The notes beneath the pieces are model-generated. The model ran no database searches. It saw only the letters and a list, made by a program, of their open reading frames with translations, and was not told the DNA's origin. Of a stretch of 44,119 bases of DNA, positions 16,109-24,731 are shown piece by piece. The DNA comes from Clostridiales bacterium. Lineage in GTDB: Bacteria; Bacillota; Clostridia; Saccharofermentanales; Saccharofermentanaceae. Position numbers and translations under genes: made by a program. The stretch covers positions 1 to 44,119 of the forward strand of contig JAGCSR010000019.1 in assembly GCA_017964005.1 (NCBI GenBank), written 5' to 3'. Within the stretch, counting starts at the first letter, position 1; each line of letters starts with the position of its first letter.

Positions 16109-16789
16109 ATGGAAGAAAAGAAAACTTCAAAGATAAGCATATCAACGGTTTTGCTGATATTGGCAATGATCGTGATTGCCGTTATGGGATTATGTATCTT
16201 TAAGCTCAACAGTGATAAGAATGCCGAGAGCCAAAAAGCGGCCGCACTTCAGTCTCAGGTTGAAGGTTTAAAGGGAACTGTGAGCAGTTTGCAGGAACAG
16301 ACAGATAAGATCCCCGAAACAACAACTTCTTCAACCACAACTCAAGATCAAACTGAAACAACATCTGAAACATCCGGCATCGAGAATACTTATAATTATT
16401 CCGATCTGAAGGAATTCTGGACTAATTTCAGAGCTGCCGTATTGTCGGGTGATTATAACGAGATCAAACAATTCGTTAAATTTCCGCTTCAAGAACCCGG
16501 ACCTTATGATTCGGATCCCGTGAAAAAAATAAAAGAAGAAGACTTCGAAGAGGTATTTAAAGATTTTTTAAAACAGTATGATAACGGAGAGACTACAATA
16601 TTCGATTGGATCAAAGATCATGAAATGCCTGAAATGTTAGGCGGTGCCGATTATGATAATAACGGCAGTGGCCGTTACACTGATATAGCGCGTGTAGAGG
16701 GTGATTGGGCTAGGTTTAGTGATATGGTAATGGAAAAAGATGAAAGCGGATATTGGAAAGTAACAACTATATACGTTAGCGAAGAATAA
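16109..16789 (+). CDS. membrane-anchored protein with coiled coil
   Basis: A 226-residue protein: short cytoplasmic N-terminus, one membrane helix (about 13-32), a coiled coil (LQSQVEGLKGTVSSLQEQ), a T-rich linker (about 68-90), then an extracellular domain of about 130 residues (FWTNFRAAVLSGDYNEIKQF ending YWKVTTIYVSEE) with the look of NTF2-like or DUF4878-type folds. No ribosome site is visible before the ATG; the 13-bp gap from the HEAT gene suggests translational coupling. Codons are clearly more AT-rich than in neighbouring genes, hinting at a different origin. Function unknown. Confidence 0.7.
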   Translation: MEEKKTSKISISTVLLILAMIVIAVMGLCIFKLNSDKNAESQKAAALQSQVEGLKGTVSSLQEQTDKIPETTTSSTTTQDQTETTSETSGIENTYNYSDLKEFWTNFRAAVLSGDYNEIKQFVKFPLQEPGPYDSDPVKKIKEEDFEEVFKDFLKQYDNGETTIFDWIKDHEMPEMLGGADYDNNGSGRYTDIARVEGDWARFSDMVMEKDESGYWKVTTIYVSEE

Positions 16790-16814
16790 AAAAGCCGGAA
16801 ATCCAAGCAAAATA

Positions 16815-16844
16815 AAACCCCGCGGTCATCTGACTGCGGGGTTT
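16815..16844. terminator. bidirectional terminator
   Basis: AAACCCCGC (16815-16823) pairs with GCGGGGTTT (16836-16844). A/T tracts on both sides let it serve the plus-strand operon and the minus-strand tRNA. Confidence 0.8.
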
Positions 16845-16851
16845 AACGTTA

Positions 16852-16927
16852 TGGAGCCAATTGTGGGACTCGAACCCACGACCTGCTGATTACAAATCAG
16901 CTGCTCTACCAACTGAGCTAAGTTGGC
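16852..16927 (-). tRNA. tRNA-Thr (anticodon UGU)
   Basis: On the minus strand the 76-base sequence starts GCCAACT and ends TTGGCTCCA, so CCA is encoded. The D arm (AGCTCAGTTGGTAGAGC), the anticodon stem GCTGA/TCAGC with loop TTTGTAA (anticodon TGT, codon ACA), and the T loop GGTTCGAGTCC are all clear. The acceptor stem has one C-A mismatch at its sixth pair. Confidence 0.95.
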
Positions 16928-17035
16928 ATCGGCGTCAAACGCAAAATGGATTATATCCGATACCCAAAATATTGTCAATAATAAATAACGCTTAATTGTT
17001 GTATAATATATTCAAGTTCCGGCAGGAGGGTTTTC

Positions 17036-17995
17036 ATGGCGATAATTACCATTTCACGGCGAAGCGGAAGTCTCGGTGACGAATTGGCTGCCTATATATC
17101 CTCCAAGCTCGGGTGTGAACTCATTACCAGACAATATGCATTGGATAATTTTTTCGGGGAACTGTCCGAAGGGACTGTGGCGCGCCTCAATGAGAGCGCG
17201 AAGTTCTTTGTCGGCAATATCCCGGGCAAGGAGATGACCTTCAGGGACAAGCTCGTCAACGAGATCAGGATGAAGGCCGCGTCTTCGGAAAATCTCGTGG
17301 TGCTGGGACTCGGCGGCTGTGTTATCCTCAAGGGGTACCCCAAGGCCGTGCACGTGAGGGTTACGGCGGATGAGCGCACCAGGGTCGCGGCTGTGGCCGC
17401 TGCATACGGGATCAGCAATGACGATGCCCGAGAAGTCGTAGCCATAAGTGACAGGAAGCATAAGAAGTTCGTAAATACCGTTTTCGGTGAGGATCTCGTG
17501 TCGGCGGAACTTTATGATCTTGTTATCAACACTGACCGTATGTCCGTCGAAGAGGCGGGGGCGTGCATAGTGGAACTTGCAAGAAAGCACGACCTGAGGT
17601 CCAGGATGACTGAGAGTACGGTGAGGTCCAGGACTTCGGATCATCAGAGAAGGACCATTGTTTTCAAGAATCCCACAGAAGAGGAGTTCGCAAGGATCTT
17701 AGACATGTATAATATAGAGTGGATGTACGAACCGAAGACATTCCCGGTTGAGTGGGATGCCGAGGGTAATGTGACATCCGCGCTGTCGCCGGATTTCTTC
17801 CTGCCGAAGTTCAATCTGTATCTTGAACTTACGACCATGGAGCAGAAGTACGTGACGCGCAAGAACAGGAAAGTCAGGCTCGTCCGGGAACTGTATCCCG
17901 GAACGAACCTTCAGATCGTATATAAGAAGGACTTTGCCGACCTGGTGGACAGGCTCAGGCAATTCGGTAACACGGGAGATGAGCACGATGACTAG
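17036..17995 (+). CDS. cytidylate-kinase-like protein fused to PD-(D/E)XK-like domain
   Basis: A 319-residue protein with a strong ribosome site (GGCAGGAGGG). Residues 1-195 resemble the cytidylate kinase-like family (MAIITISRRSGSLGDELAAY, then VVLGLGGCVIL, VHVRVTADERTRV, and NDDAREVVAISDRKHKKFV). The phosphate loop lacks the usual GKS lysine. Residues about 208-312 (EEEFARILDMYNIEWMYEP, SPDFFLP, LYLELTTM, KNRKVRLVRELYP) look like the small PD-(D/E)XK-type protein that I recall being encoded next to hpt in several phyla; the fusion here and the overlap with hpt fit that link. A role in nucleotide salvage or quality control is an inference. First gene of a five-gene operon. Confidence 0.75.
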   Translation: MAIITISRRSGSLGDELAAYISSKLGCELITRQYALDNFFGELSEGTVARLNESAKFFVGNIPGKEMTFRDKLVNEIRMKAASSENLVVLGLGGCVILKGYPKAVHVRVTADERTRVAAVAAAYGISNDDAREVVAISDRKHKKFVNTVFGEDLVSAELYDLVINTDRMSVEEAGACIVELARKHDLRSRMTESTVRSRTSDHQRRTIVFKNPTEEEFARILDMYNIEWMYEPKTFPVEWDAEGNVTSALSPDFFLPKFNLYLELTTMEQKYVTRKNRKVRLVRELYPGTNLQIVYKKDFADLVDRLRQFGNTGDEHDD

Positions 17996-18536
17996 ATTAT
18001 TGGACGGAGCATTGGAGATCGAACAGGTAGTCTTCGACGAGGAGACGATAAAGGCGCGTGTTAAGGCGCTTGCAGCTCAGATCGAAGAGGATTACCGCGG
18101 CGAGAGCGTGATAATGATAGGCGTCATCAGGGGTGCGCTTTACTTCCTGACCGACCTTACCCGCGAACTCGATATGCCGGTGGAGATAGATCTGATAGGA
18201 TTCGGAAGCATTCCCAACACCACCAATAAAACGGGTGTGGTCAATATCACCAAGGATGTGGCTACGGACATCGAAGGCCGCCACGTCATCGTGGTGGAAG
18301 ATGTCGTAAGGACGGGCCTCACCACGGCTTACATCATGGATTATCTAGAGAAGAAAAATCCCGCCAGCATCGCTCTTTGTTCTATGCTCGTAAATCCCGA
18401 CCGCATGCTCATGACGATCCCGGTCAAGTACACGGGATTTGAGATCAACGACAACTGGCTCGCAGGATACGGCATGGATGTTCACGAGATCGGCCGCAAC
18501 ATCCCTTATATCGTAAAGCTTGCGCGTAAGGAATGA
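17988..18536 (+). CDS. hpt: hypoxanthine phosphoribosyltransferase
   Basis: A 182-residue purine salvage enzyme that joins hypoxanthine or guanine to PRPP to give IMP or GMP. The ATG at 17988 (MTRLLDGALEIEQ) overlaps the preceding stop by 8 bp and has GGGAG 9 bases upstream. The flexible loop region around SIPNTTNKTG, the PRPP-binding motif VIVVEDVVRTGLTTA (usual form VEDIIDTGLTL; here R replaces the usual D before TG) and the C-terminal DNWLAGYGMD identify it. The usual DEIxRR-like N-terminal motif appears as FDEETIKARV. Overlaps its neighbours on both sides, so it is translationally coupled. Confidence 0.93.
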   Translation: MTRLLDGALEIEQVVFDEETIKARVKALAAQIEEDYRGESVIMIGVIRGALYFLTDLTRELDMPVEIDLIGFGSIPNTTNKTGVVNITKDVATDIEGRHVIVVEDVVRTGLTTAYIMDYLEKKNPASIALCSMLVNPDRMLMTIPVKYTGFEINDNWLAGYGMDVHEIGRNIPYIVKLARKE

Positions 18537-20719
18537 TTGGGAAGATGAACAATACGATGAGGGAAGAAGGATACAAATTTACGGTTGTTACGGGAGAGGA
18601 CTTCGACGAGTCCTTTCTCAAGAAGATATATGCCGTAGATAAGGCTGTATATGAGGAGCGCTACTGGGGGACGCTCGAAAACTACAAGGCCAGGTTTGCG
18701 GCGGAGAACCGCACTTTCGTATGCATCAAGGATAAGCGGGGCAATGTCGCAGGATATATCAATTTCCTTCCTGTCGTAAAGGAACTTTGGGAAGACATTA
18801 CCGAGACCGGCATCAAGATCCGCGATGATGATATCGCAGGAGATGAGCTGGAACCTTTCGTCAAGACATACGGTCCCGACGCCGGTGATGATGAGGGATA
18901 TAACCTGTTCATCCTGTCGGTTGTCATCCTTCCCAAATACAGAGGCACCAAGGATGCAGTCGTCACCCTGACGAACGGGTTCCGTGATTATCTTTGTAAG
19001 CTTAACAGCCAGGGATATAAGATCCGCGCCGTTGCGGGAACTGCCGTATCTGAAGACGGAATGAAGTTCATGCGCGAGCGGTTTTTCTATTGGAAGCGTG
19101 AGGTGGAGGATCTGGAAGAAGGCGGTACGGACAATGTCTTCATATTGGAAGGCGACTGCCTTGACAGGTTCCTTGCAGGTGACAGTTACAGATACAAAAA
19201 GACATTCCAAAACGACCTTTACATGATCGTTCCGTATTCATGCAATGAGAACGGGCTTAGGGGATTCCCCGGCGAAGATGAGTATGAGATCAAACCGGTC
19301 TTCGATAAACTCCTTAATAGCGATGAACCGGATGAGGTAATGACCGGACAGCTTCTTAAGAGCCTGTCGGAGGATCTTGTCTATGAATGCACCCCGGAGA
19401 TGACAGAGGACATTAAGCATTTCTATCTGGGAAAATGCAAATTCCTGTTTTCGTATGATGAGTATTACATTCTTGATGAAGACGGTGAGAGGAAGACGTA
19501 TTTCTACGGTGAGGAGACAGCACATCTCATCATGATGGCAGATCTTGCCAATAAGCTCTTCAATCTCCTGATCTTTATTCCGGACAGTAAGTATTGTCCT
19601 TCAACGGCCCAGGATCAGATGAGCCAGAGCTTCCTTCCGGTGCGTAAGATATCCGAAGGTCTGATACCCGAAGACAAGGCGCTTCTATGCAAAGCACATA
19701 ACCGTAACAGGAATGAGGGCAAGATCGGTATCGACAGGAACGGCAACCCCAAGGAACTGGGAATATCGGACATCGAATACTATGACCTTAATCAGCTGGT
19801 CAACCACCTCTACGGCCTGATACCCTGCGGTCACGGCAAGACTTTGATCTGCGCTTCCAACATGCCTGATGATATTACGGAGCTCGGCTGCATGCTTGCA
19901 GGCGAGACCTATATGAGCATCCATCAGGACTTCAAGATCAAGCATGAGATCTTTAATCTCGAAGAGCAGAGCCAGAAAGCAGTTTACACTTATTACGATA
20001 TCTATCTGTCGGAACGCGCGGCGGTGTTCGTTCAGGATACCAAGGAGGGTGCCAAGGATCATTTTGATGTGGAAGATGGCGATACTGATACCCTCACGGG
20101 GAGGATCGAACTGGTAACGACATATACGTTCATCATGGAGGTGGTTACCTTCAGGAACACGGCCCTTCAGAAGATGACCGAGAAAGTATCTGCCGCGATC
20201 CTTCAGGACGGCGATGTGTCTTACACATACCTGCAGACCCTTTACCGTGATTTTGCGGGAACAGATAAATATGCCAACAAGCGCAACTTCAAATATTACG
20301 GTACCCAGAAGGAAGCCGAGGCTATACTTGATGCCTTCAAGACTGCGGAACTCGAAGCGGATTATCACGATAAACAGGGCTTCCTTGAAAGCTATATCGA
20401 ACTGTCCTCGGCCAACCGCAGCAAACTGACTACCACCATCGTGGGACTTGCAGCGACATTGATGTCGATGTTCGGTCTCAAGGAGATCTTCGGTGAGGTA
20501 ATAGAGCCCTTTGCCAGAAGGCACGGAGTTCCGCTTACCAGCGAATCCACGTTGTTCTATAAACTTGTAATCGCCGTATTCCTGTTCTACCTGATGATCA
20601 CGGTGATCCTTTATTTCCGCGACCGCAAGAGAAGGGAAGAGAACCTTATCGACACTTACAGGAAGAAGTATTACTTCCTTAACGATAAGGACGGGAAGGA
20701 AGAAGGTGGCAGATCATGA
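18533..20719 (+). CDS. large protein with N-terminal GNAT-like domain and C-terminal membrane helices
   Basis: A 728-residue protein whose start overlaps the hpt stop (ATGA); ATGs at 18545 and 18557 are also possible, and none has a clean ribosome site. Residues 10-190 look like an acetyltransferase fold: AGYINFLPVVKE, FILSVVILPKYRGTKDAVVTL (CoA-loop-like KYRGTKDA) and EDGMKFMRERFFYW. The middle (about 200-620) is unrecognised, acidic and mostly helical. Two membrane segments end it (about residues 630-650 and 680-700: KLVIAVFLFYLMITVILYF). The layout suggests a membrane-tethered acyltransferase or sensor. It shares the operon with hpt and a ThiT-like protein. Confidence 0.65.
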   Translation: MIGKMNNTMREEGYKFTVVTGEDFDESFLKKIYAVDKAVYEERYWGTLENYKARFAAENRTFVCIKDKRGNVAGYINFLPVVKELWEDITETGIKIRDDDIAGDELEPFVKTYGPDAGDDEGYNLFILSVVILPKYRGTKDAVVTLTNGFRDYLCKLNSQGYKIRAVAGTAVSEDGMKFMRERFFYWKREVEDLEEGGTDNVFILEGDCLDRFLAGDSYRYKKTFQNDLYMIVPYSCNENGLRGFPGEDEYEIKPVFDKLLNSDEPDEVMTGQLLKSLSEDLVYECTPEMTEDIKHFYLGKCKFLFSYDEYYILDEDGERKTYFYGEETAHLIMMADLANKLFNLLIFIPDSKYCPSTAQDQMSQSFLPVRKISEGLIPEDKALLCKAHNRNRNEGKIGIDRNGNPKELGISDIEYYDLNQLVNHLYGLIPCGHGKTLICASNMPDDITELGCMLAGETYMSIHQDFKIKHEIFNLEEQSQKAVYTYYDIYLSERAAVFVQDTKEGAKDHFDVEDGDTDTLTGRIELVTTYTFIMEVVTFRNTALQKMTEKVSAAILQDGDVSYTYLQTLYRDFAGTDKYANKRNFKYYGTQKEAEAILDAFKTAELEADYHDKQGFLESYIELSSANRSKLTTTIVGLAATLMSMFGLKEIFGEVIEPFARRHGVPLTSESTLFYKLVIAVFLFYLMITVILYFRDRKRREENLIDTYRKKYYFLNDKDGKEEGGRS

Positions 20720-21387
20720 AAATGAGTTTCTACACCAGATTCCGCCTGGCGACCCGCGGCAACAAGCTGTTCTGGATAACTGTATTGTTCCTTCTGGCGG
20801 TATTATTCTCCTACTTCGTATTCATAACCCCGGATGAAGGCGGCATGGCTACTTTCATGAGCATGGCGTTTATCGCCCTTGTCGGATATTTCTACGGTCC
20901 GGGTCCCGGATTTATAAGTTCGATCCTTTTCGGATGTGTGATGTTCATCCTTCACAGCCAGATGCCGACAGAAGATGTTATCGACGGGTTCGTGTTCAAG
21001 CTGTTCGGCTACGACTGCTACTGGGGCGAAGTCGCAGACTACATCATAGGATACGGGCTGATGGGGATCACGGGGTTCTTCTCGCCTAAGGCAGATAAGA
21101 CCGGACTGAAAGATTTTTCGCGCAAGAAAATGTTTGTTATGGGCTTTGCTCTTGCCGCAGGACTTCGGTTCATCGAAGGCATCTGGAACTGCTATTGCTT
21201 CTATGCTCTCAACAAAGGTTCGTTCTGGGCAAATCTCGGATACAGCACCTGGTACAGCTTCTGGTATATCGGTATCGAAGCCATAGTATCGCTCATCATC
21301 ATCCTTTTGCCGCCGGTGTCCGAAGCCATAAGATATGTGGCCGAATGCGCAACGACCCCCTACAAACATAACACGGACTATCTATGA
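20716..21387 (+). CDS. ECF-transporter S-component-like membrane protein (ThiT-like)
   Basis: A 223-residue protein with about six membrane helices, starting with a 4-bp overlap on the previous gene. The order of short motifs recalls the thiamine S-component ThiT (YuaJ family): MAFIALVGYFYGPGPGFISS, a loop, IIGYGLMGITGFFS, GFALAAGLRFIEGIW, then YSTWYSFWYIGIEAI and a last helix. S-components bind a vitamin and work with EcfA/EcfT, which are not in this window. The conserved ThiT asparagine near the end of the family motif is not seen, so the ligand may differ. A different small membrane family is possible. Confidence 0.5.
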   Translation: MKMSFYTRFRLATRGNKLFWITVLFLLAVLFSYFVFITPDEGGMATFMSMAFIALVGYFYGPGPGFISSILFGCVMFILHSQMPTEDVIDGFVFKLFGYDCYWGEVADYIIGYGLMGITGFFSPKADKTGLKDFSRKKMFVMGFALAAGLRFIEGIWNCYCFYALNKGSFWANLGYSTWYSFWYIGIEAIVSLIIILLPPVSEAIRYVAECATTPYKHNTDYL

Positions 21388-22310
21388 CCATACAGCAGCT
21401 CATCTACGCTATAACCGTCTCCGAGACCGGGTCGCTTAACAAGGCGGCCGAAAAGCTGTACGTGTCGCAGCCCTCGCTCACCGAAGCCGTAAGAGAACTG
21501 GAGAAAGAGTGCGGCATCACCATCTTCACCAGGAGCGCCAAAGGCATGACCCTCACTCCCGACGGCGCGGAATTCATCTTGTATGCAAGACAGACTGTGA
21601 ACCAGTATAACGAACTGGTGGAACACTACGGAAGCGGCGGCGCCGTCAAGAAAAAGTTCGGAGTTACGTGCCAGCATTACTCTTTCGCGGTCAAGGCATT
21701 CGTCGAGATGGTCAAATCCTACGATACCGCAGAGTATGAATTCGCCATAAGGGAGGCCCGCACCGGAGATGTAATCTCCGATGTGGCATCTATGAGAAGC
21801 GAGATAGGGATACTGTTTCTTTCAGACTATAACCGTTCCGCGATCGAAAAGATCTTAAGGGCCAATGACCTGGAATTCAAGCACCTGATCCGCTGCAAGG
21901 CTTATGTCTATATCGCAAGGAGCCACCCTCTGGCCCGCAGGAAGAAGATCACCTTCGAAGATCTTGCGCCTTACCCGTGCCTGTCCTTCGAGCAGGGGGA
22001 TGAAGCATCTTTCTACTACGCGGAAGAGATATTGAGCACCAAAGACTACCCCCGCATGATCAAAGCCAACGACCGCGCCACCATGCTCAATCTCATGGTG
22101 GGCCTGAACGGATATACCCTGTGTTCCGGCATAATCTGTGAAGAACTGAACGGCGATCAATTCGTGGCTGTTCCCTTCGTCCTGGAAGAAGAGGATAAGG
22201 TGGCCGGGATAATGGAGATAGGTTATATTACCCGCAGGAATACGGTGCTGTCGGGGTGCGGCAGGCTCTATATCGAGAAAGTCAACGAGTATCTTAAGGG
22301 TGAGGAATAA
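21384..22310 (+). CDS. LysR-family transcriptional regulator
   Basis: A 308-residue regulator. Residues 1-60 are the winged helix-turn-helix (MTIQQLIYAITVSETGSLNK, AAEKLYVSQPSLTEAVRELE), followed by the periplasmic-binding-like effector domain (about 90-300). It overlaps the ThiT-like gene by 4 bp and is the last gene of the operon, so it is co-transcribed with the genes it may control; LysR proteins more often sit divergently from their targets. The effector is unknown. Confidence 0.92.
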   Translation: MTIQQLIYAITVSETGSLNKAAEKLYVSQPSLTEAVRELEKECGITIFTRSAKGMTLTPDGAEFILYARQTVNQYNELVEHYGSGGAVKKKFGVTCQHYSFAVKAFVEMVKSYDTAEYEFAIREARTGDVISDVASMRSEIGILFLSDYNRSAIEKILRANDLEFKHLIRCKAYVYIARSHPLARRKKITFEDLAPYPCLSFEQGDEASFYYAEEILSTKDYPRMIKANDRATMLNLMVGLNGYTLCSGIICEELNGDQFVAVPFVLEEEDKVAGIMEIGYITRRNTVLSGCGRLYIEKVNEYLKGEE

Positions 22311-22438
22311 GGAACTGTTAAGACTTAGTGCCTTGAACTGACGGGGCTGCTTTGTTATTATTGTTTTCGGATAGATTATATGAATATTTGAGGATCTATG
22401 TTTTCTATCGCCAACAATCTTATAGGGGAGGATCTGCT

Positions 22439-24337
22439 ATGCTTAACAGAACAGGCAGGATTTCTGCAGCGCTTATCGGCGCGCTTTTATTTGGAATGAT
22501 CGGCATTCCCGCAGGTACCGTCAGCGCGGCCGGGGGAGTTAAGATCGACGGGAACAATTTTCCGGACAAGAACTTCCGCACCGTAGTCTCAAATTACGAC
22601 AGTAACAACGACGGGTCATTGTCATCAGCTGAGATTAAGAAGATCACGTATCTTTCTTTGGGCAACAAGGTCAGCAATCTGAAGGGCTTGGAGAAGCTTA
22701 CCGAGGTCACTTATCTGTATCTGAACCAAAGCTCGGTCAAGACATTAGATGTCTCGGCCAATAAGAAACTTGCAACGATCTATGCCACAAAAGGCAAGCT
22801 CACATCAATCACGGGTTTGGAGAAAGCAGCAGACCTGAGGACCCTTAATGTTCAGAGCAACAGCCTTACTTCGCTGGATGTAAGCAAGAACGAGAACCTT
22901 CAGACTCTTTACTGCTCCGAGAACAAGCTCACTTCGCTGAATGTCAGCAATAACCGTAATCTCAAGAATCTCTACTGCGGCAAGAATAAGATCGGATCCC
23001 TCGATCTTACAAACTGCGTATCTCTCAACAGTCTCTCGGCAAGCGATAATGCCCTGACGGAGCTCAAGCTCCCCAAGCAGGGAACAATAAGCGGCATATC
23101 ATGTGCCAACAACAATCTTACGGAACTTGATGTATCGGATTATCCTTACATCACGACACTTTCCTGCTCCGGCAACAAGATCAAGAGCCTTGATGTAAGC
23201 CAGTGCATCAATATGTTGATCCTGTCCTGCTACAATAACGAACTTACGGAACTAAAGCTCGGCAGGCACGACAAAATGGTGTACCTCCTTTGCAACGACA
23301 ACAAGATATCCAGTCTCGACCTGTCCAAGGCGCCGAATGTCAGTTTGCTGTTTTGCAGCAACAACGAGCTCACAGACCTCAACTTCAGGGATATGCCTGA
23401 CCTCAAAGGTTTATCCTGCTTTGGCAATAAGACGGATACGGCTTATATCGATGTTGTCGCCAAGGATACATATATCATTGTCTCCGAGATAAGGGGTAAG
23501 ATCCTTGAGTCCTGTGTAACCGAGAAACTGGACGAAGATCCTTCTTCCACCAAGATAGTATCTGAGGCAATCAAGGAAGCAGGCGTGTCTTCGGGCGGCG
23601 GTGTCTCTACAGATCCCAAAGCTTCCGACGGAACAAAATTCACCTGGAAGACATCCTCTCCCAAGGTCGTAAAGGTCGAGAGCAAAGCGGACAGTTCCGC
23701 ATCGGGCGCAGAACTTACCGGTGTCCGTGCAGGCAATGTCACGGTTAAGTGCACCGGCGGCAAATCCGTCATGAATTACAAAGTCCGCGTTCTCTATGCG
23801 GATGTTACCGATCCTACGGATTTCTGGTACGAGCCTACAAATGAGCTTACCGCATCCGGCGTTGTCAACGGCTACGAAGGCAAGACCCTGTTCAGGCCCG
23901 CCAACAAGTGCACCCGTGCTCAGATGGTAACATTCCTTTGGAGGCTCCAGGGCAGTCCCGCTCCCAAGACCAAGACCTGCAAGTTCTCTGATGTCAAGAA
24001 ATCCGATTACTTCTACAAGGCGGTAATCTGGGGTTCCGAGAACAATATCGTCGAAGGTTACAAGAACGGTACCTTCAAGCCTCAGGTTGTCTGCGCCAGA
24101 AAGCACGCGGTCACATTCATGTGGAGACTTGCAGGCAAACCCGCGCCGACTTCCGCCAACAACAAGTTCAAGGATGTCAAGTCATCTGATTACTACTACA
24201 ACGCAGCCCTCTGGGCTTCCGAGATGAATATCCTGGCAGGCTACTCGGACAACACTTTCCGCCCGAACGGCAACTGCCTGAGACGCCAGATGGTAACGTT
24301 CCTCTATAAGTACAACAAGTACGTGAACGGCAAGTAA
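22439..24337 (+). CDS. LRR and SLH surface protein, copy 2
   Basis: A 632-residue secreted protein. The start at 22439 is set by GGGGAGG 8 bases upstream and by the signal peptide MLNRTGRISAALIGALLFGM that follows; the open frame extends upstream without support. Order: signal peptide, EF-hand-like loop DSNNDGSLSSAEI, about 12 leucine-rich repeats (about 70-350), a short Ig-like segment (FTWKTSSPKVVKVESKADS), then three SLH domains (CTRAQMVTFLWR, CARKHAVTFMWR, CLRRQMVTFLYK). The SLH region is strongly similar to copy 1. Expected on the cell surface, bound to wall polymer. A terminator and a repeat array follow. Confidence 0.9.
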   Translation: MLNRTGRISAALIGALLFGMIGIPAGTVSAAGGVKIDGNNFPDKNFRTVVSNYDSNNDGSLSSAEIKKITYLSLGNKVSNLKGLEKLTEVTYLYLNQSSVKTLDVSANKKLATIYATKGKLTSITGLEKAADLRTLNVQSNSLTSLDVSKNENLQTLYCSENKLTSLNVSNNRNLKNLYCGKNKIGSLDLTNCVSLNSLSASDNALTELKLPKQGTISGISCANNNLTELDVSDYPYITTLSCSGNKIKSLDVSQCINMLILSCYNNELTELKLGRHDKMVYLLCNDNKISSLDLSKAPNVSLLFCSNNELTDLNFRDMPDLKGLSCFGNKTDTAYIDVVAKDTYIIVSEIRGKILESCVTEKLDEDPSSTKIVSEAIKEAGVSSGGGVSTDPKASDGTKFTWKTSSPKVVKVESKADSSASGAELTGVRAGNVTVKCTGGKSVMNYKVRVLYADVTDPTDFWYEPTNELTASGVVNGYEGKTLFRPANKCTRAQMVTFLWRLQGSPAPKTKTCKFSDVKKSDYFYKAVIWGSENNIVEGYKNGTFKPQVVCARKHAVTFMWRLAGKPAPTSANNKFKDVKSSDYYYNAALWASEMNILAGYSDNTFRPNGNCLRRQMVTFLYKYNKYVNGK

Positions 24338-24361
24338 CCGCCGCTGACTCTTGTCAACGCA

Positions 24362-24398
24362 ACAGGCTGTCTCATACATGATGAGGCAGCCTGTTTTG
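24362..24398 (+). terminator. rho-independent terminator
   Basis: ACAGGCTGTCTCAT (24362-24375) pairs with ATGAGGCAGCCTGT (24381-24394) with one G-U pair, then TTTT. The T tract is also the first arm of the repeat array that follows. Confidence 0.9.
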
Positions 24399-24600
24399 AC
24401 TAAACGGGTCGAAAATGAAGGTTTAGTCGAAAAAAACGGGCATTATTTCGACTAAATGATCTCAAATCCGGAGTTTAGTCAAAATATCTGTTCCTGACAG
24501 CCTCAGATTTCGACTAAACCCTTTTAAATCATTGCTTTAGTCGAAATAATCGATTGTTTTTTAGACTAAATGCCAATCAATAAAACGTTTAGTCGAAAAA
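24394..24600. repeat. hairpin array with private motif TTTAGTCGAAA
   Basis: Eight copies of a 12-base motif alternate strictly in orientation: reverse (TTTCGACTAAA) at 24394, 24446, 24508 and 24558; forward (TTTAGTCGAAA) at 24421, 24473, 24535 and 24587. Each reverse-forward pair makes a hairpin of 10-12 bp whose loop is 15-16 bases in all four cases, while the loop sequences differ completely. Hairpins are 10-22 bases apart. It lies between two convergent genes. No coding frame is convincing. Confidence 0.85.
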
Positions 24601-24676
24601 CATATGGTGTGTAACATTTACTGTTTTTGAGCCATTTGGTACAAAACCATTTCGCGGGGGCAGCACTTTATAACAA

Positions 24677-24705
24677 ATGCCGCGCCCCGGAAGGGAGCGC
24701 GGCAT
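24677..24705 (-). terminator. terminator of the small membrane protein gene
   Basis: ATGCCGCGC (24677-24685) pairs perfectly with GCGCGGCAT (24697-24705). On the minus strand it is followed by TTTGTTATAAAG, and it lies 27 bp after the gene ending at 24732. Confidence 0.7.
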
Positions 24706-24731
24706 GTAATGACCGTCCGGTCAGTATACTA

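Noticed and set aside
24394..24600. Possible CRISPR array
   Set aside because: Repeats are only about 12 bases, alternate in orientation, loops are 15-16 bases, and there are no cas genes.
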